Made by a program: the position numbers and the translations under genes
In this document: one piece after another, positions 44,636 through 53,625 of the stretch
How the letters are laid out: each line of letters starts with the position of its first letter
Position numbering within the stretch: position 1 is the stretch's first letter
NCBI RefSeq assembly: GCF_900111775.1
Contig: NZ_FOJJ01000037.1
Location: 124,001-188,000, forward strand
DNA: 64,000 nt
DNA from: Desulfuromonas acetexigens
Lineage (GTDB): Bacteria; Desulfobacterota; Desulfuromonadia; Desulfuromonadales; Trichloromonadaceae
Direction of reading: 5' to 3'
The notes under the pieces: model-generated
The model's database searches: none
What the model saw: the letters and a program-made list of their open reading frames with translations, nothing else
Told to the model about the DNA's origin: nothing

Positions 44636-45520
44636 ATGATGAATCTCAAACCCGAAGTCGTCGCACAGTTGGAGCGGGTGCTGTCGTCGCTGGAGCAGTT
44701 GCTGCCGACGGCGGTGGGGCCGGTGGACTGGAGCGTCTGCCATGCCGCCAACTGGCGCCGCCATTCCTTTTCCGGCTATCTGGAGCCGGTGGAGTCGGTC
44801 CCCTCGACCCGCCTCGACGATCTGCTCGGCATCGATGAACAGAAGTCGGTCGTTGAAGTGAATACCCGCCAGTTCCTCAAGGGCTATCCGGCGAACAACG
44901 TATTGCTCTGGGGGAGCCGGGGGACGGGCAAGTCGTCGCTGGTGCGGGCGCTGCTCAACAGCTACGCCGACCAAGGGCTGCGGGTGATCCAGGTGGACAA
45001 AGAGGATCTTATCCATCTGCCCGGCATTTTCTCCGCCATCAAGGGCCAGCCCTACAAATTCATCCTGCTCTGCGACGACCTTTCCTTCGAGCACGGCGAG
45101 CTGACCTACAAGATGCTCAAGAGCGCCCTCGACGGCTCGGTCTACGCGGCGCCGAAGAACGTGCTCATCTATGTCACCTCCAACCGCCGCTACCTGATTC
45201 CCGAATATCCCACCGACAACCTCGGCTCGAAGCTGGTCAACGGCGAGGTCCATCACGGCGAGGCGATCGAGGAGAAGATTTCCCTCTCCGACCGTTTCGG
45301 CCTGTGGGTGGCCTTCCATGTCTTCACCCAGGATCACTACCTGCGGGTGGCGCAGCAGTGTGTGGAAAAGCTCTGCCGCGAGCAGGGGGTGCCCTCGCGC
45401 TGGTCGGAAGAGGCGCGCAAGGCCGCCGTCCAGTGGTCCCACGACAAGAGCAAGCGGTGCGGGCGCACCGCGTTGCAGTTCGCCAGTCACTGGGTCGGCC
45501 GCGATCTGCTCAAGGGCTGA
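44636..45520 (+). CDS. DUF815 family P-loop ATPase
   Basis: The 294-residue AAA-type ATPase has Walker [10 protein letters not shown], Walker [11 protein letters not shown] and sensor I in Y-V-T-S-N-R-R-Y-L. It matches the DUF815 family, including [10 protein letters not shown] before Walker A. AAGGAG lies seven bases before the first of two ATGs (44636); the longer frame starting at 44549 lacks support. It precedes cmoA by two bases, so the three genes probably form an operon. The role of the family is unknown to me. Confidence 0.9.
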   Translation: MMNLKPEVVAQLERVLSSLEQLLPTAVGPVDWSVCHAANWRRHSFSGYLEPVESVPSTRLDDLLGIDEQKSVVEVNTRQFLKGYPANNVLLWGSRGTGKSSLVRALLNSYADQGLRVIQVDKEDLIHLPGIFSAIKGQPYKFILLCDDLSFEHGELTYKMLKSALDGSVYAAPKNVLIYVTSNRRYLIPEYPTDNLGSKLVNGEVHHGEAIEEKISLSDRFGLWVAFHVFTQDHYLRVAQQCVEKLCREQGVPSRWSEEARKAAVQWSHDKSKRCGRTALQFASHWVGRDLLKG

Positions 45521-45522
45521 GC

Positions 45523-46254
45523 ATGACCAAAAAGGATTGCATCTTCGCCGCGCCGCGCCCAGCGGCGCCGTTTGCTTTTACCGCCGAGGTGGCCGGGGTT
45601 TTTGACGACATGCTCGACCGCTCGGTGCCGCTCTATCGCGAGAGCCTGCGCCGCCAGGCGCAACTGGCGGCGCGTTTCTATCGGGAGGGAACGCGCATCT
45701 ACGATCTCGGCTGCTCCAACGGCAACTTCGGCCTGGCCCTGGGCGCGGAGATGGGAGCGCGGGATTTTTCCATGGTCGCGGTCGATAATTCAGCGCCGAT
45801 GCTCGATCGCTACCGGGCGCGGCTGGCGGCGACCGCTTTTGGCGAACGGATTGTGCTGGAAGAGGGGGATGCCCGCCAGGTCGCCATGGCGAACGCCTCG
45901 GTGGTGGTGATCAACCTGACCTTGCAGTTTCTCCCCCTGGAAGATCGCGACGCGCTGCTGGCGCGGGTGCATGAGGCGCTGGTGCCCGGCGGCGTGCTGC
46001 TGCTGACCGAGAAGGTGGTGGATGGGGACGCCGCCCTGGCCGAGCTGGAGCGGGAATTCTACTACCGGCTCAAGGGCGAAAACGGCTATTCACAAATGGA
46101 GATCAGCCAAAAGCGCGAGGCGCTGGAGAACGTGCTTATCCCCGAAACGCTGGCGGCGCACCGGGCGCGGCTGGAGCGGGCGGGATTTTCCGCCGTGACG
46201 GTCTGGCTCAAGTGGTTCAACTTCGCCGCCCTGTTGGCGCGCAAGGCGGATTAG
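45523..46254 (+). CDS. cmoA: Carboxy-S-adenosylmethionine synthase CmoA
   Basis: The 243-residue class I methyltransferase-fold enzyme converts SAM and prephenate to carboxy-SAM. It has [10 protein letters not shown] (SAM loop), [10 protein letters not shown] and the CmoA-specific [24 protein letters not shown] stretch. The start ATG is two bases after the previous stop. It is followed by cmoB, which uses its product. Together they make the wobble-uridine modification cmo5U34 in tRNA. Confidence 0.95.
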   Translation: MTKKDCIFAAPRPAAPFAFTAEVAGVFDDMLDRSVPLYRESLRRQAQLAARFYREGTRIYDLGCSNGNFGLALGAEMGARDFSMVAVDNSAPMLDRYRARLAATAFGERIVLEEGDARQVAMANASVVVINLTLQFLPLEDRDALLARVHEALVPGGVLLLTEKVVDGDAALAELEREFYYRLKGENGYSQMEISQKREALENVLIPETLAAHRARLERAGFSAVTVWLKWFNFAALLARKAD

Positions 46255-46256
46255 GC

Positions 46257-47225
46257 GTGGAACGGCTGTTGGAGCGGGCCGAGCGGCTCGGTCTCGGTCC
46301 CTGGAAGGAAGCGCTGGCCGAACTGATCGCGGCCAAGACGCGGATGATCGCGGCGGATGGCAAGGGGCGGCGCTATCTGGCCAATGCGGCCGCATTGCCG
46401 GAGGTTACGCCGTCGGCTCTGGAGTTGGCCGGCGACCGGGTGCGCATCGGCGCCGCCGAGGATCTGGCGGCGGGGCAGGCCGATTCGCTGCGTAGCGCTC
46501 TGGAAAACCTCCGCCCCTGGCGCAAGGGACCGTTTTCCCTCTTCGGCATCGACCTCGACAGCGAGTGGGATTCCTCCCTGAAATGGAATCGCCTGGCCGG
46601 ACATATCGCCCCCCTGGCCGGGCGCCGGGTGCTCGACATCGGCAGCAGCAACGGCTACTACCTGCTGCGCATGGCCGCGCACCAGCCGCAACTGGCCCTC
46701 GGCGCCGAACCCTACCTGACCTACTACTTCCAGTTCCAACTCCTGCAACACTACACCCGCCGCCCGGAAATCCTCACCCTCCCCGCCACCTTCGAGGAGT
46801 TGCCGACCCTCGAAGGCTACTTCGACACAGTCTTTTCCATGGGCGTGCTCTCCCATCGCCGCTCGCCCCTCGACACCCTGACGGCCATGCGCCGGGTGCT
46901 GCGCCGGGGCGGGCAGTTGGTGCTGGAAACCCTGGTGCTGTCCGGCGACGACGAGCTGGTGCTCTGCCCGGACGGCCGCTACGCCAAGATGAACAACGTC
47001 TACTTCCTCCCCACCGTGCGCGTCCTGCAAAACTGGCTGCGCCGCTGCGGATTTACTGACGGGCGCTGCCTCGACGTCAGCCTCACCACGCCGGAGGAGC
47101 AGCGCGCCACCCCCTGGGTCGGCACCGAATCGCTGACCGACTTCCTCGACCCCAAAGACTCTTCCCGCACCGTCGAAGGCTATCCAGCGCCAAGGCGGGC
47201 GATCCTGCTGGCCGAGGCGCGCTGA
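46257..47225 (+). CDS. cmoB: tRNA U34 carboxymethyltransferase CmoB
   Basis: The 322-residue enzyme transfers a carboxymethyl group from carboxy-SAM to 5-hydroxyuridine-34 of tRNA. Landmarks are K-G-P-F-S-L-F-G-I-D-L-D-S-E-W-D-S-S-L-K-W, V-L-D-I-G-S-S-N-G-Y-Y, F-S-M-G-V-L-S-H-R-R-S-P and N-N-V-Y-F-L-P-T-V. GTG at 46257 lies two bases after the cmoA stop; a longer frame inside cmoA is rejected. Length is normal for CmoB. Confidence 0.95.
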   Translation: MERLLERAERLGLGPWKEALAELIAAKTRMIAADGKGRRYLANAAALPEVTPSALELAGDRVRIGAAEDLAAGQADSLRSALENLRPWRKGPFSLFGIDLDSEWDSSLKWNRLAGHIAPLAGRRVLDIGSSNGYYLLRMAAHQPQLALGAEPYLTYYFQFQLLQHYTRRPEILTLPATFEELPTLEGYFDTVFSMGVLSHRRSPLDTLTAMRRVLRRGGQLVLETLVLSGDDELVLCPDGRYAKMNNVYFLPTVRVLQNWLRRCGFTDGRCLDVSLTTPEEQRATPWVGTESLTDFLDPKDSSRTVEGYPAPRRAILLAEAR

Positions 47226-47328
47226 GTTCTCCGGGGGATAAAAGGGTGGCATTTTGGCCGGGACCTATACTAGAATCATCATTCAAACCATGAGGTTTCC
47301 CCGTTTTTCCTGCCTTCGGGAGGGTCTG

Positions 47329-48447
47329 ATGAAAAGACTGTTTTTGCGCCTGTTCGCCGTCTGTCTGCTGCTGATTCCCAGTTTCGTCGCTGCCGAAGGT
47401 CCCAGCGGCGATTTTACCGTCGATAGCGAGGGGATCGGCAACACCCGGGAAGAAGCGCTGCTGCTGGCCAAACGCGAGGCCATCGAAAAAGGGATCGGCA
47501 CCATGCTGGTGTCGCAGACCGAGGTCAAGAACTTCATGCTGCAGAAGGATGTGGTCATCACCCAGACCGCCGGGTCGGTGCGCCGCTACGACGTCCTGCT
47601 GGAGCAGCACCTGCCCGACGGCACCTGGCAGGTGCAGATCCGCGCCGTCGTCTCCCTCGACAGCATTCGCGCCGACCTGGCCGCCCTCAAGATCCTCCTT
47701 GAATCGATGGACAAGCCGCGGATGATGGTGCTGATCAAAGAAGATGGCGGGAACTACGCGGAAAACGCCGTGGTCGACTACCTGCGCGGCAAGGGTTTCG
47801 ATCTGGTCGATCCGGCGCAGACCGCCGCCCTGATGAACAAGGGGGACGATCTCATCCAGCGGGCCACCCAGGGCGATCCGGTGGCGGCGGCGAAGATCGG
47901 CGCGGATAACGGCGCCGAATACGTGCTCGTCGGCACCGTCAGCAAGTCGCAGGTCGCCAATCCCCTGCTGCAGAGCAGCGGCATGGTCTCCGGCCAGGCC
48001 AGCCTCACCGCCAAGGTGGTGAACTGCTCCAACGGCCGCATCGTCGCCAGCAAGGCGTCGAGCGGCGCCAGCCCGCACATCTCGGCCGACGTCGCCCAAT
48101 CCCAGGCGGCCGGCAAGGCGGCGCAGAAACTCATGGACGACGAACTCTTCGAGGCCATCGTCGCCTCCTTCCAGGATACGGTGAACAACGGCGTCAATCT
48201 CGAAGTCACCGTGCGCAACGTCGCCGACTACCAGGCGCAGAAGGGGATCGCCGCCTTCTTCGAAGGGGTGACCGGGGTCAACTCGGTGACCAAGCGCGGC
48301 TTCGGCAACGGCGAACTGAAGCTCTCCGTCCTCTATCGCGGCCAGGCCGACGCCTTCTGCGACGCGGTGGACGGGCAGAACGTGACCGGCAAAACCCTGG
48401 CCGTCACCTCGGTCGCCGGCAGCGGCATCGTCATGACGCTGAAGTAA
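47329..48447 (+). CDS. Exported FlgT-like protein, unknown
   Basis: The 372-residue protein has a signal peptide (about 1-20, FVAA) and an N-terminal domain that begins V-D-S-E-G-I-G-N-T-R-E-E-A-L-L-L-A-K-R-E-A-I-E-K-G-I-G, the pattern of FlgT/SIMPL-like outer-membrane-associated proteins. The middle has a TolB/CsgG-like fold (YAENAVVDYLRGKGFDLVD, GAEYVLVGTVSKSQ), and a C-terminal domain follows. GGGAGG precedes the ATG at 47329; the longer frame from 47254 is not credible. It is followed 40 bases later by a CsgG-like gene. No flagellar genes are nearby, so it may belong to another outer-membrane assembly. Confidence 0.8.
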   Translation: MKRLFLRLFAVCLLLIPSFVAAEGPSGDFTVDSEGIGNTREEALLLAKREAIEKGIGTMLVSQTEVKNFMLQKDVVITQTAGSVRRYDVLLEQHLPDGTWQVQIRAVVSLDSIRADLAALKILLESMDKPRMMVLIKEDGGNYAENAVVDYLRGKGFDLVDPAQTAALMNKGDDLIQRATQGDPVAAAKIGADNGAEYVLVGTVSKSQVANPLLQSSGMVSGQASLTAKVVNCSNGRIVASKASSGASPHISADVAQSQAAGKAAQKLMDDELFEAIVASFQDTVNNGVNLEVTVRNVADYQAQKGIAAFFEGVTGVNSVTKRGFGNGELKLSVLYRGQADAFCDAVDGQNVTGKTLAVTSVAGSGIVMTLK

Positions 48448-48487
48448 GCACAACGCCTCTTTAACCCCAGTCCGGAAGGGTCTGCCG

Positions 48488-49936
48488 ATGAGAATACTTG
48501 CCGGAATCTTTTTGCTTCTCGCCTTCGGCCTGATGCCGGTCTCCGCCTCGGCGGAATTCACCAAGACCAAGATCGCCGTCCTCGACTTCCAGATGCAGGG
48601 GGAGGAGCAGGAAAACCAGGACATGGGGAGCATCGTCGCCGAGTGGTTCATCACCGCCATGGTCAAGGAAGGGCGGTTCGATGTCATCGAGCGGCGGTTG
48701 CTGCAGAAGATTCTCAGTGAGCAGCAGTTGGTCATGACCGGAGTGGTCGACGAGAGCAGCGCCACCCAGATCGGCAAGCTGCTCGGGGTCAAGGTCATCA
48801 TCTCCGGCTCGGTAATGAAAGTACGGGAGATGCTGGAGGTCAACGCCCGCATCATCGACGTGGAAAACGCCTCGATCATCGCCGCCGAAAGTGTCAAAAG
48901 TTCGACGGCCTCGCGCCTGCAGGATCTGATCGTCGAGATGTCGGCCAAGATCATCCGCAACTTCCCCCTGGAAGGCTACGTGGTCGACCGCGATGGCAAG
49001 AAGGTGACCCTCGATCTCGGCAGCCGTTCCGGGGTCAAGCCGGGGATGGAGTTCGTCGTCTACCGCGAGGGGGAAGTCATCAAGCACCCCAAGACCGGCG
49101 AAGTGCTCGACGTCGAGCGCATTCACACCGGCCGGGTACGGATTCAGACCGTTCTCGGCAAGATCTCCGAGGGGGAGGTGCTCGACGAAGAGGCGGACGA
49201 TGCCATCAAGTACGGACAACTGGTCAGCAGCGCGGTTATCGGCGGCAACGGCGGACGCCGTCAGCCCGCCACCGCGGCCGCCGCTTCGGTAAAACCGGCC
49301 GAGGATTTGCCCAAGGGTCGGCTCTACGTGAGCAGCGAACCGAGCGGGGCGAAGATCCGGATTCTCAACATCGGCCCGGTCTATCGTGAGGGGATGGAAC
49401 TGGCCGGTGGCTCTTATCACATCGAGGTTTCCGCCCCCGGCTATCGCACCGACCGCCAGTGGCTGAAGCTGGCGGCGGGAGAGGACCGGCGGGTCGCGGT
49501 CAGCCTCCGTCCCGCCCCGGTCGAGGTGTCGCCGCCGCCGACGGCCCTGGTCCCGAAGTCGCAGACACCCCAGGCCAGGGCTACCGCCCAGCCGCCGACC
49601 GTTGCCGCCAAAGCGTCGGCGGCCAAGGGCGAGAGCCGCTACATCAAGATGCTCCGTTCCGGCAACCTGCGGAGCAAAACCGACGCCGGCAAGCTGATTG
49701 TGCGGGAAGGGGTCAAAGATACGGCCGTTCTCGATGTGGTGGAACAGGAATTGCTTAAGGGCTACCAGGCCAGCGGCGACGACCGCGGCGCCGTCGACGC
49801 CATGGCCTGGCTGTGCAAGGCCCTGGGCGCTTCGGGCAACGGCAAGTACCGGAGTACGCTGCGAACCGTGGCGCAGAAGGCGCCGCACCGCAAACTGCAG
49901 AAGTATGCCGAACAGAGCCTGGGGCAGTTGCGATAA
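48488..49936 (+). CDS. Exported CsgG-like protein with PEGA domain
   Basis: The 482-residue protein has a signal peptide (about 1-22) and a CsgG-like domain (T-K-I-A-V-L-D-F, F-D-V-I-E-R-R-L-L-Q-K-I-L-S-E-Q, G-V-K-V-I-I-S-G-S-V). A beta-rich stretch about 160-260 follows, then a PEGA-type domain (L-Y-V-S-S-E-P-S-G-A-K-I-R-I... E-V-S-A-P-G-Y), a Pro/Ala-rich linker (about 340-380) and a C-terminal helical repeat region. PEGA domains often anchor cell-surface proteins. It ends 32 bases before the aryl-polyene operon and may be cotranscribed with it, though a promoter inside the gap cannot be excluded. Confidence 0.83.
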   Translation: MRILAGIFLLLAFGLMPVSASAEFTKTKIAVLDFQMQGEEQENQDMGSIVAEWFITAMVKEGRFDVIERRLLQKILSEQQLVMTGVVDESSATQIGKLLGVKVIISGSVMKVREMLEVNARIIDVENASIIAAESVKSSTASRLQDLIVEMSAKIIRNFPLEGYVVDRDGKKVTLDLGSRSGVKPGMEFVVYREGEVIKHPKTGEVLDVERIHTGRVRIQTVLGKISEGEVLDEEADDAIKYGQLVSSAVIGGNGGRRQPATAAAASVKPAEDLPKGRLYVSSEPSGAKIRILNIGPVYREGMELAGGSYHIEVSAPGYRTDRQWLKLAAGEDRRVAVSLRPAPVEVSPPPTALVPKSQTPQARATAQPPTVAAKASAAKGESRYIKMLRSGNLRSKTDAGKLIVREGVKDTAVLDVVEQELLKGYQASGDDRGAVDAMAWLCKALGASGNGKYRSTLRTVAQKAPHRKLQKYAEQSLGQLR

Positions 49937-49968
49937 AACGGACATTACCCGCCAAGGATAGGCATGTC

Positions 49969-50697
49969 ATGAGTACACGTGGAATCGCCCTGGTGACTGG
50001 GGCCAGCAAGGGGATCGGGGCAGCCATCGCCCTGGAGTTGGCCCGGGAGGGTTTCGACATCTGGCTTAACTACGGCCGAGATCAGCAGGTGGCCGCGCAG
50101 GTCGCGGCGGAGATCGAGGCGCTCGGCGTCGCCTGTAAGCGCCTGCCCTTCGATGTGGCCGACGGCGAGGCGGTCAAGGCGGCGCTGGAACCGCTCCTCG
50201 ACGAGGCGGCTCCCTTCGTGCTGGTCAACAATGCCGGTTTCGCCCGCGACGCCCTGCTCTTGTGGATGACGAAAGAGGAGTGGCGCGACGTGCTGGCGGT
50301 GCATCTCGACGGCTTCTACAACGTCACCAAACCGGTGGTCAACGCCATGGTCAAGGCGCGCCGGGGACGGATCATCAACATCGTCTCCACCTCGGGGGAG
50401 AGCGGCATCCCGGGGCAGGTCAACTACTCGGCGGCCAAGGCCGGGTTGATCGGCGCTACCCGTTCCCTGGCGGCGGAAGTGGCCAAACGCAACGTCCTGG
50501 TCAACGCCGTCTCCCCGGGCTTCATCGACACGGAAATGCTCAAGGATCTGCCGAAGGAACGGATTCTGCCAATGATCCCCCTGGGTCGCCTCGGCACCGT
50601 CGAGGAAGTGGCGGGCCTCGTCGCCTTTCTCGCCTCGGACAAGGCGACCTATATTACCGGCCAGGTGTTTGCGGTCAACGGCGGCGCCCACATGTAA
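49969..50697 (+). CDS. 3-oxoacyl-ACP reductase (FabG-type SDR; ApeQ-like)
   Basis: The 242-residue NADPH-dependent SDR has T-G-A-S-K-G-I-G (cofactor loop), N-N-A-G-F-A-R-D and the catalytic Ser-Tyr-Lys in S-T-S-G-E-S-G-I-P-G-Q-V-N-Y-S-A-A-K-A-G. It reduces 3-oxoacyl-ACP to 3-hydroxyacyl-ACP in each elongation cycle. The ATG at 49969 is preceded by AAGGAT at wide spacing. It opens the + strand operon. In aryl-polyene clusters the ketoreductase ApeQ has this role; the symbol is not given because the operon is only analogous. Confidence 0.9.
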   Translation: MSTRGIALVTGASKGIGAAIALELAREGFDIWLNYGRDQQVAAQVAAEIEALGVACKRLPFDVADGEAVKAALEPLLDEAAPFVLVNNAGFARDALLLWMTKEEWRDVLAVHLDGFYNVTKPVVNAMVKARRGRIINIVSTSGESGIPGQVNYSAAKAGLIGATRSLAAEVAKRNVLVNAVSPGFIDTEMLKDLPKERILPMIPLGRLGTVEEVAGLVAFLASDKATYITGQVFAVNGGAHM

Positions 50698-50704
50698 AGG
50701 GTAA

Positions 50705-50823
50705 GGCTGATGAAAAACGCCCATCTGCGGCGTTGCCCTCATCCTCGTCGCTGCGACGTATCTTTCGGTACGCCTCGCTCCTCGAATTTCGGGCGCCTTG
50801 CATCTGGGCATTTTTGCTCAGCC
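50705..50823. repeat. 119-bp element with terminal inverted repeats, copy 2 (inverted)
   Basis: It has the same length and the same GGCTGAT...ATCAGCC-type ends as the copy at 29922-30040, but in the opposite orientation. Differences are scattered substitutions, for example TATCTTTCGGTA for the GTACC-TTCA-GGTAC centre. It lies in the 256-base gap between the ketoreductase and the first ketosynthase genes of the operon. Confidence 0.8.
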
Positions 50824-50837
50824 TTGGGACGACCGGG

Positions 50838-50920
50838 TTCCCCCCCTTAGAAAAAGGGGGGCGGGGGGGATTTAAGACGTTACGGAAAATCCCCCTCATT
50901 CACTCTTTGCCAAAGGGGGA
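50838..50920. repeat. C/G-tract nested hairpin repeat
   Basis: Runs of C and G form nested inverted repeats: CCCCCCTT...AAAGGGGGG, GGGGGGATTT...AAAATCCCCC and CTTTGCCAAAGG. This type of C/G-run palindrome is a common dispersed intergenic repeat in bacterial genomes. It lies directly after the 119-bp element and before the KS gene. Confidence 0.5.
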
Positions 50921-50953
50921 GGTCTTCTCGTTTGTTTTTACTAAAAGGATGTT

Positions 50954-52174
50954 ATGCATAAAGTCGCCATCACCGGCATCGGCATCGTCTCTTGTCTCGG
51001 CTGCGACCCGGAAACGGTCGGCGCGGCCCTGCGCGCCGGGCGCTCGGGGATCGTCGTCGACGAGGAGCGCCGGCGCCGGGGTTTCCGCAGCCCCCTGACC
51101 GGGGTCATCCGCGATTTCGACCCCGCCCGGGTGCTGAGCAAGAAGCAGCGCAAGACCATGCCCGACTTCGCCGTGCAGGCCTATGCCGCCGCCCGCGACG
51201 CCCTGGCCATGGCCGGTCTCGGCGGGGACGATATTGCCAACGACCGCACCGGCCTGATCTTCGGCTGCGATTCGACCTGCATCGCCGCCATCGAGCAGGT
51301 GGAACTCTTGCGCGAGCGGGGGGAGACGATGCTCATCGGCAGCGGTCAGGTCTTCCGTTCGATGAACTCCACCGTGACCATGAATCTCAATACCCTGCTC
51401 CGCACCCGGGGGGCCTGCTGGACCCTCAGTTCGGCCTGCTCCAGCGGCGGCCACGCCGTCGGCCAGGCCGCCGACCTGATCGCCTTCGGCCGTCAGGACC
51501 GGGTCATCTGCGGCGGCGCCCAGGAGATCAACTGGGAATCGATGTGCAGCTTCGACGGCCTCGGCGCCTTCTCCACCCGCGTCGACGCGCCCGCAGCGGC
51601 CAGCCGCCCCTTCGACGCCCGCCGCGACGGGCTGGTGCCGAGCGGCGGCGCGGCGGCGCTGGTCCTCGAACGCTACGATCTGGCCGCCGCCCGGGGAGCG
51701 GAAATTCTCGGCGAGGTGGCGGGCTACGGTTTTTCCTCGGACGGCGAACACATCTCGGTGCCGAGTCGGGACGGCCTGCGCCGGGCCATGGCCATGGCCC
51801 TCGATAATGCCGCCATGACTCCGGCCGAGATCGATTACCTCTGCGCCCACGCCACCTCGACCCCGGCCGGCGACACGGCGGAGACACAGAACATCCTGGC
51901 GGTCTTCGGCGACAAAACCCCTTTAGTCTCTTCCCTCAAGGCGATGACCGGCCACGAACTGTGGATGTCCGGCGCCGCCCAGGTGGTCTATACGACGATC
52001 ATGGCCCGCCAGGGCTTCATCGCCCGCAACCTCAACTTCGGCGAGCCGGACGAATGGTCGGCGCGCTTGCGGATCGTCACCGAAACCATCAACCGCCCGC
52101 CGACGACGGCCCTGTGCAACTCCGCCGGGTTCGGCGGCACCAACGCCTCCCTGGTCCTGCGTTTTCCCCGGTGA
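50954..52174 (+). CDS. Beta-ketoacyl-ACP synthase (FabB-like; aryl-polyene operon)
   Basis: The 406-residue condensing enzyme has Cys 162 in L-S-S-A-C-S-S-G-G-H-A, His 299 in C-A-H-A-T-S-T-P-A-G-D and His 334 in L-K-A-M-T-G-H-E-L-W-M-S-G-A. The T-S-T-P form is typical of FabB-like KAS I. The triad is complete. AGGA precedes the ATG. It should elongate an ACP-bound chain with malonyl units. Its stop overlaps the CrtI-like gene (GTGA). It is one of two complete ketosynthases, with a third starting at the window edge. Confidence 0.93.
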   Translation: MHKVAITGIGIVSCLGCDPETVGAALRAGRSGIVVDEERRRRGFRSPLTGVIRDFDPARVLSKKQRKTMPDFAVQAYAAARDALAMAGLGGDDIANDRTGLIFGCDSTCIAAIEQVELLRERGETMLIGSGQVFRSMNSTVTMNLNTLLRTRGACWTLSSACSSGGHAVGQAADLIAFGRQDRVICGGAQEINWESMCSFDGLGAFSTRVDAPAAASRPFDARRDGLVPSGGAAALVLERYDLAAARGAEILGEVAGYGFSSDGEHISVPSRDGLRRAMAMALDNAAMTPAEIDYLCAHATSTPAGDTAETQNILAVFGDKTPLVSSLKAMTGHELWMSGAAQVVYTTIMARQGFIARNLNFGEPDEWSARLRIVTETINRPPTTALCNSAGFGGTNASLVLRFPR

Positions 52175-53625
52175 GCTACGACTGGCTGGTCATCGGCGGC
52201 GGCGCGTCCGGCCTGACCGCCGCCGTTCTGCTCGCCCAGGAAGGCCGGCGGGTCGCCCTGGTCGAAAAGAGTCCCCGCCTCGCTCCCCTGCTGCGCGGCT
52301 TCCGCCGGGGGAATTTTCATTTCGACACCGGTTTTCACTATTCGGGCGGGCTGGGACAAGGGGAGATTCTCGACCTTTTTTTTCGCCACCTGGGGGTGTC
52401 CGAACGGCTGCGGACCACCCCCTTCGATTTGACGGGCTTCGATCGGGTGCGCGAGCCCGGGCAGGCCGAGTTTGCCTTTCCGGTCGGGGAAGAGCGGCTG
52501 GAAGAGCGGCTATGCCGGGAGTTTCCCGGCCAGGAAAAAGCTGTTTCAGGCTATCTTGCCGAGGTGCGGCGGGCCTGCGCCGTCCATCCCTACCTCGACT
52601 TGGACGCGCCGTTGGCAGGAAGCGGCGCCCTCTTCGGCCTCGACGGCACCAGTCTGCGGAAGATGCTGTCGCGCTGGACGGACCTGCCCCGGCTCCGGCG
52701 CCTCCTCGCCGTGCATACCCTGCTCTACGGCGTTCCCCCCGAAGAGGCCCCTTTTCGCCTGCATGCGTCGGTGGTCGGTCCCTACTACCAGTCGGTGCAT
52801 GGCCTGGTCGGTGGCGGGTTGGCCCTGGCCGAGGCCTTCACGGCCCGGCTGGCCGAACTGGGGGTCGATATTTTCCTCGGGCGGGGCGTTCGAGAATTGC
52901 TCTTCACTCCGGCCGGGACGCTGCGTGGAGCGCGGTTGGAGGACGAAACGGTAGTGGAAACCCGGGGCTGCGTGGCGACCCTTCACCCGACCCTGTTGCC
53001 GGCCCTGTTGCCGGAAGGGGTCTTTCGGCCGATCTACCGCCGCCGCCTGCTTGCCCTGGAGGATTCCCTGCCGGCCTTCACCCTCTATGGGGTCTGCCGC
53101 AAACCGAACGACCTGCTGCGGGGGCGCAATATCTTTCTCCTCGGGCCGCTGAAAAAGGGACTGGAGGACAGCATCTATCTGACGGCGGCGGATAACGGAC
53201 CGGGAAGCGGTTCCGGGCTGATCGCCATCGCCCCGGTACCGTCCGGCGCCGTCGAGCGCTGGAAGGATTCCGTCGCCGGTCGCCGACCGGCCGGGTACGA
53301 GGCCTACAAGGCCGAGCAGGCCGCGCAGCTGGTCCGACGGATCGAGGAAGGCTGCCCGGAACTGGGTGGGATCGAAGTGATGGCAACAGCCACGGCGCTG
53401 ACCATGCGCGACTATCTGCATACCCCCAAAGGCGGACTTTATGGGGTCAGGCATCGCCTCGGCCAGTACAATCCCCAGCCGCGGACACGGGTCGCCAATC
53501 TGCTCCTGGCCGGACAGGGAGTGGCCGCCCCCGGGGTGTTGGGCGCGGTGCTTTCGGGTTTTCTCACCTGCGGCGAGGTCATCGGCCATGAACGATTGCG
53601 GGAAAGGGTGAAAGCATGTCGCTGA
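52171..53625 (+). CDS. CrtI/phytoene-desaturase-related FAD oxidoreductase
   Basis: The 484-residue flavoprotein starts with GTG overlapping the KS stop. The N-terminal FAD motif is V-I-G-G-G-A-S-G-L-T-A-A-V-L-L-A-Q-E-G, followed by a Glu at the strand end. It has the H-F-D-T-G-F-H-Y-S-G segment of the CrtI family and a C-terminal R-V-A-N-L-L-L-A-G-Q-G-V-A-A-P-G-V-L-G-A motif. Such enzymes insert or isomerise double bonds in polyenes. Homologs sit in flexirubin- and ladderane-type loci (from memory). Here it could dehydrogenate the growing or finished polyene. Confidence 0.85.
   Translation: MSYDWLVIGGGASGLTAAVLLAQEGRRVALVEKSPRLAPLLRGFRRGNFHFDTGFHYSGGLGQGEILDLFFRHLGVSERLRTTPFDLTGFDRVREPGQAEFAFPVGEERLEERLCREFPGQEKAVSGYLAEVRRACAVHPYLDLDAPLAGSGALFGLDGTSLRKMLSRWTDLPRLRRLLAVHTLLYGVPPEEAPFRLHASVVGPYYQSVHGLVGGGLALAEAFTARLAELGVDIFLGRGVRELLFTPAGTLRGARLEDETVVETRGCVATLHPTLLPALLPEGVFRPIYRRRLLALEDSLPAFTLYGVCRKPNDLLRGRNIFLLGPLKKGLEDSIYLTAADNGPGSGSGLIAIAPVPSGAVERWKDSVAGRRPAGYEAYKAEQAAQLVRRIEEGCPELGGIEVMATATALTMRDYLHTPKGGLYGVRHRLGQYNPQPRTRVANLLLAGQGVAAPGVLGAVLSGFLTCGEVIGHERLRERVKACR

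Noticed and set aside
47083-48960. 625-codon open frame on - opposite the FlgT-like gene
   Set aside because: Antisense shadow of two exported protein genes with signal peptides and ribosome sites; the product has no coherent fold.
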